Shown piece by piece: positions 41,332 to 50,598 of a stretch of 64,000 nt of DNA. A program made the position numbers and the translations under genes. The notes under the pieces are model-generated. The model searched no databases. It saw nothing but the letters and a program-made list of their open reading frames with translations, and had not been told where the DNA came from. The stretch's first letter is position 1. Each line of letters begins with the position of its first letter. Origin of the DNA: Rhizobiaceae bacterium (GTDB taxonomy: Bacteria > Pseudomonadota > Alphaproteobacteria > Rhizobiales > Rhizobiaceae). Location: positions 45,859 to 109,858 of the forward strand of contig CAJPFN010000001.1 of NCBI GenBank assembly GCA_905339215.1, in the 5' to 3' direction.

Positions 41332-43229
41332 TGCGGTCGGACACTGCCGGAATCCGCGTGCCCCCGGTGGCCGGACCGGCCGCCGACTGGGCGCGTTTTG
41401 GTGCGGGCCAGGAGATTGCGCCGACGCCGGAAACCACCCTTTCGGCGGCCTTCCTTGCGGCAGTGGCACTGCGCGGGGACCGTATCGCCATGCGCCAGAA
41501 AACCCGTGGCCTGTGGCTGCCGATCAGCTGGGCCGAATATGGCGAGCAGGTACGCCGCATTGCATTGGCGCTGATGGATGCGGGTTTCGCGCCCGGCGAC
41601 CGCGCCTGCATCCTGGCCGAGAACTGCCCGGAATGGTTCTACGCCGATCTCGCCGTCATCACCTGCGGCGGTATCTCAGTCGGCATCTACGCCACCAACG
41701 CGGCCGAGCAGGTGGCCTATGTGCTCAACGACTGCGGCGCGCGCGTGGTGTTCGTCGAGAACGAGGAACAGCTCGACAAGATATTGCAAGTGCGCGACAG
41801 CGTGGCCGCGCTCGAGCGCATCGTCGTCTTCGACATGGAGGGGTTGCGCGAGTTTGCCGACCCGATGGTGACGAGCCTGGCGGATTTCGGGGCCATCGGC
41901 GCGGCGGCGCCGCCCGAGCGCGCGGCCGAGTGGGAAGCACGCGCGGCCTCCGTCACCCCGGGCGATACGGCCATCCTGATCTACACGTCGGGCACCACCG
42001 GGCCGCCCAAGGGCGCCATGCTCCGCCATTCGGGGCTGGTGTTCCAGGCCGCGACGCTCAATGTGGTCATGCCGCTCGGACCCAGCGATGAACTGCTCTC
42101 CTTCCTGCCGCTCAGCCATATCGCCGAACGGCTGCTAAGTGTGCTGCGCCCGATCTTCAACGGCGCGGTGATCAGTTTCGCCGAAAACCAGGAAACGGTG
42201 CCCCAGAACATCCGCGAGATCTCACCGACGGTATTCTTTGCCGTGCCGCGCATCTGGGAGAAGTTCTATTCGCGCGTCACGACCGCGTCGCGGGACGGCA
42301 CCGCCCTGGAGCGTTTCGCCGCTCGCCTTGCCTTCGCCGCCGCCGCGCGGGTCGTGTCAATCCGGGCGGAGGGGCGGCGCGTGCCCGTCTGGCTTCGGCT
42401 GGCCCACCGGTTGGCCGACCGGACCGTTCTGCACCGTACCCGCAAGCTCATCGGCTTGGAGCGCACGCGCTATGTCGTCACCGGCGCGGCGCCGATCGCT
42501 CCGGAACTGATCCGCTGGTATCTTGAGCTTGGCCTCGACATGATGCAGGCTTACGGCATGACCGAGACGTCGGGCGTGGCCTCGCTGCCACCGCCGGGGA
42601 TACGCCGTCACGGCACGGTCGGCAAGGCGCTGCCGGGAACCGAGCTGGTGCTGTCGGAGGCGGGCGAGATGCTCATCCGCGGCCCGCACGTCTTCCAGGG
42701 TTACTGGCGCAAGCCTGACAAGACCGTCGAGGCGGTCGTGGATGGCTGGCTGCATTCGGGCGACATCGGTGAAATCGACGCGGACGGCTTCATCCGGGTC
42801 GTCGACCGGCTCAAGGACATCATCATCACCTCGGGTGGCAAGAATATCTCGCCCTCTGAGTTCGAGAACCAACTCAAGTTCAGCCCGTTCGTTTCCGACG
42901 CCGTGATCATCGGCGATGCGCGTCCCTATCTGACGGCGCTCGTCATGATCGACTACGACAACGTCGCCAAGCACGCGCAGGACCATGCCATCCCCTTCAC
43001 CAATTATGCGAGCCTTTGCGCTCGCGAGGAGATCCAGGCGCTGATCGCCGCCGAGGTTGCGGCCGTCAACGCCCGGTTCGCCCGCGTCGAACAGATCAAG
43101 AAGTTCCGTCTGATCGACGTGCAATTGACCGCCGAGGACGAGGAACTCACGCCGACGCTCAAGCTCAAGCGCAACGTCGTCGGACGCCGCTACGGGACAC
43201 TGATCGAGGCCATGTATGCGGGGAACTGA
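41322..43229 (+). CDS. Long-chain-type acyl-CoA synthetase (AMP-forming)
   Basis: A 635-residue ANL-superfamily ligase. The P-loop IYTSGTTGPPKGAML, VVTGAAPIAPELIRWY, MQAYGMTETSG, the Asp hinge region WLHSGDIGEIDADGF and DRLKDIIITSGGKNISPSEF are present; the C-terminal catalytic Lys is in the TLKLKR segment. The length and the insert with LPLSHIAERL place it with FadD15/FACL-type enzymes. It activates the imported acid to a CoA thioester. It lies between livF and livK, so transport and activation are coupled. Confidence 0.92.
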   Translation: MAMMRSDTAGIRVPPVAGPAADWARFGAGQEIAPTPETTLSAAFLAAVALRGDRIAMRQKTRGLWLPISWAEYGEQVRRIALALMDAGFAPGDRACILAENCPEWFYADLAVITCGGISVGIYATNAAEQVAYVLNDCGARVVFVENEEQLDKILQVRDSVAALERIVVFDMEGLREFADPMVTSLADFGAIGAAAPPERAAEWEARAASVTPGDTAILIYTSGTTGPPKGAMLRHSGLVFQAATLNVVMPLGPSDELLSFLPLSHIAERLLSVLRPIFNGAVISFAENQETVPQNIREISPTVFFAVPRIWEKFYSRVTTASRDGTALERFAARLAFAAAARVVSIRAEGRRVPVWLRLAHRLADRTVLHRTRKLIGLERTRYVVTGAAPIAPELIRWYLELGLDMMQAYGMTETSGVASLPPPGIRRHGTVGKALPGTELVLSEAGEMLIRGPHVFQGYWRKPDKTVEAVVDGWLHSGDIGEIDADGFIRVVDRLKDIIITSGGKNISPSEFENQLKFSPFVSDAVIIGDARPYLTALVMIDYDNVAKHAQDHAIPFTNYASLCAREEIQALIAAEVAAVNARFARVEQIKKFRLIDVQLTAEDEELTPTLKLKRNVVGRRYGTLIEAMYAGN

Positions 43230-43282
43230 CAAGGCGCGCCGGCTCGACACGCAAGGGACAACAACCGACAGAAGGAAGAACG

Positions 43283-44467
43283 ATGATGAAATTCGCAACA
43301 TCCGCGATGGCAGCGCTCGCTGCGCTGCTGACATTCTCGCCCGGGCTGCAGGCGCAGGCCGAAGTGCAGGGCGTTACCGATACCGAGATCGTGCTCGGCA
43401 CGCATCTCGACCTTTCCGGCCCGATCAACTTCTGGGGCCTGCCCGTCAAGAACGGCATGGAAATGGCGGTGGACGACATCAACGCCGCCGGCGGCATCCA
43501 TGGGCGCAAGTTGCGTCTGTTGATCGAGGACATGGGCTATGATCCGAAAAAGGCGGTGCTGGCGACGCAGAAGCTGCTGACTCGTGACCGTATCTTCGCG
43601 ATGGTAGGCTCGATGGGCACCGTCACCTCTGCCGCGACCATGCCGCTGGTCCTGGAGCAGGGGCTGCCACACCTCTTCCCGATCACCCCGGCCGAAATGT
43701 TCGCCCTGCCTTTCGACCGGCTGAAATTCGCCTATTTCGCTCCCTATTACGACGATGTTCGCACCAGCCTGAAATATCTGATCGCGAAAAACGGCTACAG
43801 CCGCATCGGCGTCCTCTATCAGGATGACGAATTCGGTGCCAACATCCTCAAGGCCGCACAGGATCAGTTGGCCGAGAGCGGGCTCGAGCTCGTCTCGGTG
43901 ACCAGCTACAAGCGCGGCGCCACCGACTTTTCGAGCCAGATCGCCCGGCTCAGGAGCGACAGCGCCGATCTGGTGGTGATGGGCACAATTGTGCGCGAGA
44001 CCGTGGGCGCCATGGCCGCGGCACGCAACCTCGGCTGGGACGCGGACTTTCTGGTCAGCCAGGCGGGCTATGCCCCGATTGTTGCCGAGCTCGGCAAGGG
44101 GGCGGTAGCCGGGCTCTATGCCGGGGCGATGACGCCGATCCCCTATCCGGACACCGCCTCGCCAGACGTGCTCGATTGGATCGGACGCTACAAGCCGAAG
44201 TTCAACCAGGACCCGAACATCGAGGCGGTGGTGGGCTACATGGTTATCGCCACCGCGGCGATGGGCATGGAGAATGCCGGGCGTGACCTGACGGTGGATT
44301 CGCTGGTTGCCGGGCTTGAGCAAATCCGCGACTACCGCAACATTTTCGGCACTTCGCCGATCTCGTTCACGCCGGACGACCACCTCGCCACGCGGCACAC
44401 CTTCCTCGCCCAGATACAGAACGGTCGCTGGGTCCCGCTGACGGGCTTCATGCATTACGGCGAGTGA
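43283..44467 (+). CDS. Periplasmic substrate-binding protein (LivK family)
   Basis: A 394-residue exported receptor of the type I periplasmic-binding fold. It has a signal peptide (TSAMAALAALLTFSPGLQAQ, cleavage near residue 25), the mature start VTDTEIVLGTHLDLSGPINF, and IHGRKLRLLIEDMGYDPKKA. The ligand class (branched-chain amino acids, amides, aromatic acids) cannot be decided. The ATG at 43283 has GAAGGAAG upstream. It completes the liv unit; the following gene is convergent. Confidence 0.9.
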   Translation: MMKFATSAMAALAALLTFSPGLQAQAEVQGVTDTEIVLGTHLDLSGPINFWGLPVKNGMEMAVDDINAAGGIHGRKLRLLIEDMGYDPKKAVLATQKLLTRDRIFAMVGSMGTVTSAATMPLVLEQGLPHLFPITPAEMFALPFDRLKFAYFAPYYDDVRTSLKYLIAKNGYSRIGVLYQDDEFGANILKAAQDQLAESGLELVSVTSYKRGATDFSSQIARLRSDSADLVVMGTIVRETVGAMAAARNLGWDADFLVSQAGYAPIVAELGKGAVAGLYAGAMTPIPYPDTASPDVLDWIGRYKPKFNQDPNIEAVVGYMVIATAAMGMENAGRDLTVDSLVAGLEQIRDYRNIFGTSPISFTPDDHLATRHTFLAQIQNGRWVPLTGFMHYGE

Positions 44468-44587
44468 GGCCATCGAGCTTGGGGGCGGCCGCGAATAGGA
44501 AGGTGCGTCGCCGTCCCCGCTCCATTTGTCCGGCTTCGGGGTTCCGGGGTACGGATTGGCCGCGCCCGGCACCGAGCAGGCTCAGGC

Positions 44588-46141
44588 TCACCCGGCGCCA
44601 TGTACCTGGCGGTCGTGCCCGGCCCAGTACGGCTCGCGCAGGACACGGCGAATGATCTTGCCGACGGGTGTCCTGGGCAGCTCTTCCACGATTGTCACCG
44701 CCTTGGGCACCTTGAACTTGGCCAGATGCTCCTTGGCGAAGGCGATCAGTTCGGCCTCGCTGGCGCTCATGCCGGGACACAGCACCACGGCCGCCTGGAC
44801 CGCCTCGCCCCATTTGTCATCGGGCACCGCGAAGACACCGCATTCTGCCACCGCCGGATGGGCGACGAGCGCATGCTCGACCTCGGCCGGATAGACGTTG
44901 TAGCCGCCGGTGATGATCAAGTCTTCCCTGCGGTCGGCGAGATAGACGTAGCCGTCCGCCTCCATCCGCCCTAGATCGCCGGTGGCCAGCCAGCCGCCCG
45001 CAAGCCGCTGCGCGTCAAGGCCGGCATTCTTCCAGAAGCCCGGCGTCATCCAGGGCGCACACAAGCAGATTTCGCCGACCTCTCCGGGGCCGCAGGGCCG
45101 ACCTTCGGAATCGCGGATAATCACCTGCGCGCCGGCATATTCGCGCCCCACCGAGGTCAGCCGCCGATGGTCGCCGGCAAGCGCCTCGGCGTGCTCGGCC
45201 GGGCCCATGAAGGTGCACAGCCCATAGGCTTCGGTCTGGCCGAAGCCGGTATAGAGCACAGCACCGAACCGCTTCATGGCGCGCTCCACCAGCGTCGGCG
45301 CGGCGGGCGCCGCGGCATAGACGATGGCGCGCAGGCTGGACAGGTGCGTGCTTTCGATGGCGGGTTCGTCGAGCAGCATGCGCAGGAAGGTCGGCACCCC
45401 GAGCATAAAGCTCACCCGGTGCCGGGCGATCGCCTCCAGCACCGCAGCAGGTGCCGCGTCGCGCAGGATGACCAGTGCCGCACCGCCCAGCCAGGCGCTG
45501 TCCATCGCCCGACCACAGAAATGGCTGAGCGGCAACTGCCCCAATAGCCGGTCCTCGGGGCGGTGACCAAACGTCGTGTACCAGAAGGTCATTGCTGCGG
45601 CGACGCTGGCGAAACTATGCGTCACGCCCTTGGGCTTGCCGGTGGTGCCGGAGGTATGCAGGATCTGCGCCAGCGTCTCGGGCGGGCGATCGAAAAGCGG
45701 CAACGGATCGGTCGGGCCGCTGTCGGCCAGAAGGTCGGCGGCGCCGGCGAAGGCGCCGAGTCCCAGCGCCGTGCGGCCGTCTGCGCACAGCGCCCGGGCA
45801 CGTTCGAAATGCTCTGGCGTCAGCGCGATCACCAGGCGGGTGTCGGTGTTGACGACGATATAGCGGTGCTCAGGCTCAGTCAGCACGCCCAGCACCGGAC
45901 AATAGACGCCGCCGGCGCGGGCGATGGCGATGGCGGCGACGACATATTCCAGACAGTTCGACTGGATCAGCGCCACCCGGTCACCCGGTTGCAGACCGGC
46001 CCGCAGCAGGCCGCGGGCGACCATGCTGGCGGCGGCGTCCAGCGCGGCATAGCTCATCTGCCGCTCACCGTCGATCAACGCCACCCGGTCGGGCCAATGG
46101 CGAGCGGCGCGGGCGGGAAAATACGAATAGGGATGCATCAT
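44588..46141 (-). CDS. Acyl-CoA synthetase (AMP-forming), medium/aromatic type
   Basis: A 517-residue ANL ligase. ILHTSGTTGKPKGVTHS is the P-loop, TGFGQTEAYGLC the adenine region, LATGDLGRMEADGY the hinge, and PRTPVGKIIRRVLR carries the catalytic Lys. The length fits crotonobetaine/cyclohexanecarboxylate/benzoate-type ligases. It overlaps the citrate-synthase-like gene (ATGA) and belongs to a four-gene minus-strand unit that diverges from the acyl-CoA dehydrogenase operon. Confidence 0.9.
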   Translation of the reverse strand: MMHPYSYFPARAARHWPDRVALIDGERQMSYAALDAAASMVARGLLRAGLQPGDRVALIQSNCLEYVVAAIAIARAGGVYCPVLGVLTEPEHRYIVVNTDTRLVIALTPEHFERARALCADGRTALGLGAFAGAADLLADSGPTDPLPLFDRPPETLAQILHTSGTTGKPKGVTHSFASVAAAMTFWYTTFGHRPEDRLLGQLPLSHFCGRAMDSAWLGGAALVILRDAAPAAVLEAIARHRVSFMLGVPTFLRMLLDEPAIESTHLSSLRAIVYAAAPAAPTLVERAMKRFGAVLYTGFGQTEAYGLCTFMGPAEHAEALAGDHRRLTSVGREYAGAQVIIRDSEGRPCGPGEVGEICLCAPWMTPGFWKNAGLDAQRLAGGWLATGDLGRMEADGYVYLADRREDLIITGGYNVYPAEVEHALVAHPAVAECGVFAVPDDKWGEAVQAAVVLCPGMSASEAELIAFAKEHLAKFKVPKAVTIVEELPRTPVGKIIRRVLREPYWAGHDRQVHGAG

Positions 46142-46992
46142 CGTTGCGTCCTCCGTTCAGGGATGTGGCGCTCGGCAGGGCCGTCGTAGCGCGCGCCCAG
46201 CGCGTCGGGGATGATCCGCAGCGGCACACCGTCGCGGATCTCCTCGCTGATATGAGCCAGAAGCGCCATGCCATAGCCGAGCGCGCCGAGCCCGCCGATG
46301 ATCAGCGGGTCGAAGCCGAGATCGGCGAGCACCGCGCCCTGCGCGCCGGCGAGATTGGCGGGAATTTTGCGTCCCTTGGTCTCGGACAGACACGCCTCGA
46401 GCACGTCAAGCATGCGTCCGTGCGCGCCCCAGCCGTCGAGCGCGAGTGCCGCGCGGCGCAACGCCACGACGCGCGGCTCGGCGGTCTTGTGCAGCGGATG
46501 GCCGAAGCCCGGCACCCGCCCGCGTCGTCCGGCCCAAAGCTCGGCAACCCGCGCGCAGGCTTCGCGCTGCGGCAGCTTCCAAGCGACCGCTTCCATGAGC
46601 ATTTCGGCCGGCTCCTGCGGCGAGCCGGTGACCGAGCCCGAGGCGAGCATGCCGCTGGCCAGGGCGGGCACCGGCGAGTCGGGAAAGGCAGAGGCGGTGA
46701 AGCGCGCCGCCCCAACCGCGGCGCTGATGAACTGCTGATCGACGCTGCTGCGCAGCACCAGATCGAAGATCGCGGCCTCGCGGGCGTCGGGCAGTTCGCC
46801 CCGGAGCACCAGAAAGGCGGCCTCGGTATAGCTTAGCCGCTCGATGATCTCCTCGACAGGATAGCCGCGCACCAGGATGCGGCCCTCGCCGGCGCGGCTG
46901 ATGGCGGTGGTCCAGTAGTCGCTCCAGTCGCCCGAGGCGACAAACTCGCCGACATTGTGGCGCCGCGCGCGCGGCTTGGCGGTGTCAGTCAC
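46138..46992 (-). CDS. Short citrate-synthase-fold protein, citryl-CoA-lyase-like
   Basis: A 284-residue protein of the citrate synthase superfamily, too short for a normal citrate synthase (about 430). RGYPVEEIIERLSYTEAAFL, GRVPGFGHPLHKTAEPR (active-site His) and LIIGGLGALGYGMALLAHIS are conserved. Similar short proteins are annotated as citryl-CoA lyase, and they cleave or condense acyl-CoA and oxo acids. In this cluster it could act on a branched intermediate (inference). It overlaps the DUF35 gene upstream by 8 nt and the ligase gene downstream by 4 nt. Confidence 0.8.
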   Translation of the reverse strand: MTDTAKPRARRHNVGEFVASGDWSDYWTTAISRAGEGRILVRGYPVEEIIERLSYTEAAFLVLRGELPDAREAAIFDLVLRSSVDQQFISAAVGAARFTASAFPDSPVPALASGMLASGSVTGSPQEPAEMLMEAVAWKLPQREACARVAELWAGRRGRVPGFGHPLHKTAEPRVVALRRAALALDGWGAHGRMLDVLEACLSETKGRKIPANLAGAQGAVLADLGFDPLIIGGLGALGYGMALLAHISEEIRDGVPLRIIPDALGARYDGPAERHIPERRTQR

Positions 46993-47419
46993 GTTGGTTC
47001 TCCTCGTCGGTTCGGGTTGAGTCGGGGTCGGCGGCGCCTACGTCGGGTGCAAAAAGCGGCAGGATTCGATCGCCGCGTGCGACGAAGCGAACCGCCACCT
47101 TCATGCCAACCCTCACCGATTCGGGTGCGCAGCCGATGACGTTGGAGACCATCCGCGGCCCTTCGCGCAGCGCGATGACGGCAAGAACATAGGGCGGCGG
47201 GAAATCGGCGTCGTAGGCTTGGCGGTAGATGGTGAAGGTCGCCACCTCGCCGCGGCCCGAAAGCCGCCGCCGGCCGATCCGGTTCGACCAGCAATCCGGA
47301 CAGACGGGTGCGACCGGCAGAAACAGCTTGCCGCAGGCACGGCAGGCGGCAGCTTCCAGTCCAGCAACGGTCTCTACAGATGCCGCGACGGGTGATTCGG
47401 GCCGGGCGGGTCGGGTCAT
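46985..47419 (-). CDS. DUF35 zinc-ribbon/OB-fold protein, partner of the thiolase-like protein
   Basis: A 144-residue protein with a rubredoxin-like zinc ribbon (CRACGKLFLPVAPVCPDC, four Cys) and an OB fold (GEVATFTIYRQAYDADFPPP, LREGPRMVSNVIG). DUF35 proteins form complexes with thiolase-fold enzymes, such as archaeal HMG-CoA synthase/thiolase and the steroid side-chain aldolase Ltp2-ChsH2. It lies 1 nt after the thiolase-like gene. It probably helps acyl-CoA handling in that complex. Confidence 0.88.
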   Translation of the reverse strand: MTRPARPESPVAASVETVAGLEAAACRACGKLFLPVAPVCPDCWSNRIGRRRLSGRGEVATFTIYRQAYDADFPPPYVLAVIALREGPRMVSNVIGCAPESVRVGMKVAVRFVARGDRILPLFAPDVGAADPDSTRTDEENQRD

Positions 47420-47420
47420 C

Positions 47421-48557
47421 TCATCGTCCCAGGATCAGGGTTGCGTGCGTGTTCATGGCAAGGCCGTGACCGCTGACAAGAGCGATCTCGGCGCCGGCGA
47501 TCTGGCGGCCTTCGGCCGTGCCGCGCAGCTGGCGCACGGCCTCCACGACATGCAGCATGCCGCCCCCATAGCCCTCGGCCATCAGCCCGCCTGAGGGGTT
47601 GACGGGCAACGCCCCGCCCGGGCCGATCCGGCCGCCGGTGACAAAATCTCCCCCCTCGCCTGGCTTGCAGAAGCCGTATGCCTCGAGCTGCATCAAGACG
47701 ACGATGGTGAAGCAGTCATAGAGCATCGCGACATCGACATCGCCCGCCGTCAGCCCGGCGCGCGCCAGGGTGACAGGGCCGCAGCGAGCAGCCGGCAGCG
47801 TGTCGAAATGTTCCGGGTTGGAGAATGTGCCGAGACTGTGCGCCTGGCCGTGGGCGAGGACGCGTACCGGACGGGCGGGCAGGCCGGCCGTCCGGTCGGC
47901 GGCGCACAGCACGACCGCCGCGGCGCCGTCGGAGACCAGGCAGCAATCGGCCAGGCAGAGCGGCTCGGCGATCATCCGCGAGGCCCGATAACCGTCGATG
48001 TCGAGCGGCGTGCGCAGCTGTGCATGCGGGGTGCGCGCGGCGTGGGCCCGCGCCGCGATGGCAACCTCCGCAAAATGCTCGCGGCGCGTGCCGAAGCGCG
48101 CCATGTGCCGGCGGGCCGCCAGCGCGTGCAGCCCGGTCGCGCCGAAGAAGCCGAAGGCCGCCTCCTCGCCGCGCGGATAGGCGAAGGAACCCTCCGTCGA
48201 CAGGGCCATGTCGCCATAGACGCAGAGACAGACCGAACAGAGGCCGGAGCCGATCGCCATTGCCGCCCGTTGGATGCTCGACACGCTGGAAGCGCCGCCG
48301 AGCAACTCGGTGCCGGCGAAATCGGGGGCGAGCCCAAGCGTCCGGCCAAGCCGCACGTAATGCGGCTCGATACCCTGCAAAACCCCCTGCGCCGGTCCGG
48401 GATCGGTGATCAGCCCGTCGATGTCGCCCGGTGCCAAGCCCGCGTCGCGCAGCGCCAGCCGACACGCCTCGGTTTCGAGATCGAGCGCCGTGCGTCCCGT
48501 CAGACGCCCGAAGGCGGTGTGCCCGACGCCTGCGACAATGACCTGTCGAGATGTCAT
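47421..48557 (-). CDS. SCP2-thiolase-like protein lacking the nucleophilic Cys
   Basis: A 378-residue thiolase-fold protein. The N-terminal block VIVAGVGHTAFGRLTGRTAL and the region TELLGGASSVSSIQRAAMAI are where thiolases carry the acyl-binding Cys; here Gly-Ala-Ser stands instead. The C-terminal GHG of LVSGHGLAMNTHATL likewise has no Cys. DVAMLYDCFTIVVLMQLEAY and PSGGLMAEGYGGGML are conserved. Such Cys-less SCP2-thiolases can be retro-aldolases when paired with DUF35, as for Ltp2. The product may therefore cleave a beta-hydroxyacyl-CoA. It diverges from the acyl-CoA dehydrogenase gene. Confidence 0.8.
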   Translation of the reverse strand: MTSRQVIVAGVGHTAFGRLTGRTALDLETEACRLALRDAGLAPGDIDGLITDPGPAQGVLQGIEPHYVRLGRTLGLAPDFAGTELLGGASSVSSIQRAAMAIGSGLCSVCLCVYGDMALSTEGSFAYPRGEEAAFGFFGATGLHALAARRHMARFGTRREHFAEVAIAARAHAARTPHAQLRTPLDIDGYRASRMIAEPLCLADCCLVSDGAAAVVLCAADRTAGLPARPVRVLAHGQAHSLGTFSNPEHFDTLPAARCGPVTLARAGLTAGDVDVAMLYDCFTIVVLMQLEAYGFCKPGEGGDFVTGGRIGPGGALPVNPSGGLMAEGYGGGMLHVVEAVRQLRGTAEGRQIAGAEIALVSGHGLAMNTHATLILGR

Positions 48558-48580
48558 ATGCGATCTCCGCTTGCCCCTTC

Positions 48581-48609
48581 TTGATTAATGCAAGAAAACT
48601 GAGTAAAGT
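48581..48609 (+). promoter_or_regulatory. Predicted sigma-70-type promoter of the acyl-CoA dehydrogenase operon
   Basis: TTGATT (48581-48586) and TAAAGT (48604-48609) are separated by exactly 17 nt, about 51 nt before the ATG at 48660. Both hexamers match the consensus at four of six positions. The region is AT-rich compared with the genes around it, as expected for a divergent promoter. Confidence 0.5.
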
Positions 48610-48616
48610 TCAATAA
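48589..48616. promoter_or_regulatory. Shared 28-nt site, acyl-CoA dehydrogenase / thiolase divergent promoter
   Basis: The segment beginning TGCAAGAAAACTGAGTAA aligns without gaps to 37668-37695 (19 of 28 identical). It overlaps the spacer and -10 of the predicted promoter, so a bound repressor would block transcription. The core AACT-GAGTAA-AGTT is an imperfect palindrome. Confidence 0.45.
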
Positions 48617-48659
48617 AAATCCTGACCGCGCTTTCGCGCACGCTGTGAATGGAGGGATG

Positions 48660-49805
48660 ATGGACCGCGAATGGACCGACGAGCAGAACCTGCTGCGCCG
48701 GACGCTGCGTGACTACGTGGCCAAGAACGTCACGCCGAACGTGCTCGACTGGGAAGCGGCCGGCGAGGTGCCGCGCAGCTTGTTTGCGGATCTTGCCGAA
48801 CTTGGCGTGCTCGGCCTGCGGCTGTCGCCGGAGTATGGCGGCGGCGGGCAGGATTTCTGGTTTACCGCAGTGCTGATCGACGAGCTGATGCGCTGCGGAT
48901 CGATCGGCGTGCCGGTGGCGGTCATGGCGCATGCCGAATTCGCCACCATGCTGATCGACCGCTACGGCGGTCCCGGCCTGCGCGAGACCTATGTGCGCGG
49001 CGCCGCGGAGGGCCGGCTGATCGGCTCACTCGGCGTCTCCGAACCGGACGCCGGCAGCGACGTCTCGGCCCTGCGCACCCGCGCGGTGCGCGACGGCGGA
49101 GACTACGTGATCAACGGCTCCAAGCTCTACATCAGCAACGGCACCATCGCCGATTACATCACGCTGGCGGTGCGCACCGGCGAGCCCGGCGCGCACGGGG
49201 TTTCTATGATCGTGGTGCCCGCCGACAGCCCGGGCCTGCGCCGGCGGCGGCTGAAGAAGCTCGGCACGCACGCCTCGGACACCGCCGAATTGTTCTTCGA
49301 GGACTGCCGGGTACCCGCCGCCAACCTGCTCGGCGCCGAGAACCAGGGTTTCGGCATGATCATGTCGGGCTTCGAGGGCGAGCGTCTGGTGCTGTCGGTG
49401 ATGGCGTGCAGCCTGGCGCGGCTGATGTTCGAGGAGGCGCGCAACTGGGGCCAGCAGCGCCGCGCCTTCGGCCGGAAACTCTTGGGCTTTCAGGTCTGGC
49501 AGCACCGGTTGGCCGATGTGCTTACCCGGATCGAGGCCGCCGAGGCGCTGACGCTGCGCGGGATCGACCGGTATCTGGCCGGCCGCCCGGCGCAGTCGGA
49601 GATTTCCATGGCCAAGCTCTTCGCCACGGAGACCGCGCGTATGGCGGCAAGCGAATGCGCCCAGATTTTCGGCGGGCTCGGCTATATGGAGGAATGCCTG
49701 ATGGGGCGGTTGCACCGCGACGCGCTGGCCATGACGATCGGTGCCGGATCGAGCGAGATCATGCGCGGGCTGATCGCCCGGGCCAACGATCTGGTCGCGT
49801 CATGA
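48660..49805 (+). CDS. Acyl-CoA dehydrogenase 1
   Basis: A 381-residue FAD enzyme that introduces the alpha,beta double bond in an acyl-CoA. It has GSLGVSEPDAGSDVSALRTR (FAD region), FGRKLLGFQVWQHRLADVLT, and the C-terminal GGLGYMEECLMGRLHRDALA and IGAGSSEIMRG. Electrons go to ETF. GGAGG lies 4 nt before the ATG at 48660; an ATG at 48657 abuts it and one at 48645 has no site. First gene of an eight-to-nine gene plus-strand operon. Confidence 0.92.
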   Translation: MDREWTDEQNLLRRTLRDYVAKNVTPNVLDWEAAGEVPRSLFADLAELGVLGLRLSPEYGGGGQDFWFTAVLIDELMRCGSIGVPVAVMAHAEFATMLIDRYGGPGLRETYVRGAAEGRLIGSLGVSEPDAGSDVSALRTRAVRDGGDYVINGSKLYISNGTIADYITLAVRTGEPGAHGVSMIVVPADSPGLRRRRLKKLGTHASDTAELFFEDCRVPAANLLGAENQGFGMIMSGFEGERLVLSVMACSLARLMFEEARNWGQQRRAFGRKLLGFQVWQHRLADVLTRIEAAEALTLRGIDRYLAGRPAQSEISMAKLFATETARMAASECAQIFGGLGYMEECLMGRLHRDALAMTIGAGSSEIMRGLIARANDLVAS

Positions 49806-50593
49806 GTCTACGGCGCGAACTCCGTGAGGGCGTGCTGGTCCTGACCATCGACCGCCCCGAGGCGCGCAATGCGCTCGACGCCGCAACTCAGGCGGCGCTG
49901 ATCGAGGAATGGCGCCGTTTCCGCGACGACGACATGGTGTTCGTCGCGGTGTTGACTGGCGCCGGCGAGGCCGCCTTCTGCGCCGGTGCCGATCTGAAGG
50001 AACTGGGCGCATATTACCGCTCGATGAGCCCTCACCAGCGCCATGAACGCGGCGAGCGGCAGCCGGGCCTCGGCGCCATCACCCGCAATTTCGATCCGCG
50101 CAAGCCGACCATCGCGGCGATCAACGGCGCCTGCCTGGCCGGGGGGCTGGAACTGGCGCTGGCCTGCGACATCCGTGTCGCGGCCGATCACGCGCGCTTC
50201 GGCCTGCCCGAGGTCTGCCGCGGCATCCTGCCCGGCGCCGGCGGCACGCAGCGGCTGGCGCGCGCGCTACCGCTCGGCGTGGCGCTGGAGATGATCCTTT
50301 CAGGCGCACCGATCGACGCCGAAGCGGCATTGCGCTGGGGCCTGGTCAGCCACCTGGTGCCGGCTGCCGGGCTCATGGACTGCGCGCTCGAGATCGCCCG
50401 GCGCATCGCGGCCAACGGGCCGCTGGCGGTACGCGCGGCGCGCGACGCGGTCTTTCAGGGCCTGTCCCTGCCGCTCGACCAGGCGCTGCGGCTAGAACAA
50501 CTCCACGCCGAACCGCTGCGCCAGAGCCGGGACGCTGCCGAAGGCGTGCGCGCCTTTGTCGAGAAGCGGGCGCCCAATTTCACCGGACAATAG
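49802..50593 (+). CDS. Enoyl-CoA hydratase/isomerase 1
   Basis: A 263-residue crotonase-fold protein. AAFCAGADLKELG is the first oxyanion-hole region, KPTIAAINGACLAGGLELAL the second, and LPEVCRGILPGAGGTQRLAR contains the glutamate found in hydratases. The second catalytic Glu of classical hydratases seems replaced (GILPGAGG), so isomerase or hydratase is open. It overlaps the acyl-CoA dehydrogenase gene (ATGA). Confidence 0.88.
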   Translation: MSLRRELREGVLVLTIDRPEARNALDAATQAALIEEWRRFRDDDMVFVAVLTGAGEAAFCAGADLKELGAYYRSMSPHQRHERGERQPGLGAITRNFDPRKPTIAAINGACLAGGLELALACDIRVAADHARFGLPEVCRGILPGAGGTQRLARALPLGVALEMILSGAPIDAEAALRWGLVSHLVPAAGLMDCALEIARRIAANGPLAVRAARDAVFQGLSLPLDQALRLEQLHAEPLRQSRDAAEGVRAFVEKRAPNFTGQ

Positions 50594-50598
50594 CAAGA

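Noticed and set aside
48631..48648. GCGC-rich hairpin upstream of acyl-CoA dehydrogenase 1
   Set aside because: GCGCTTTCGCGC is short, has no T-run and lies in a 5' leader; not a terminator.
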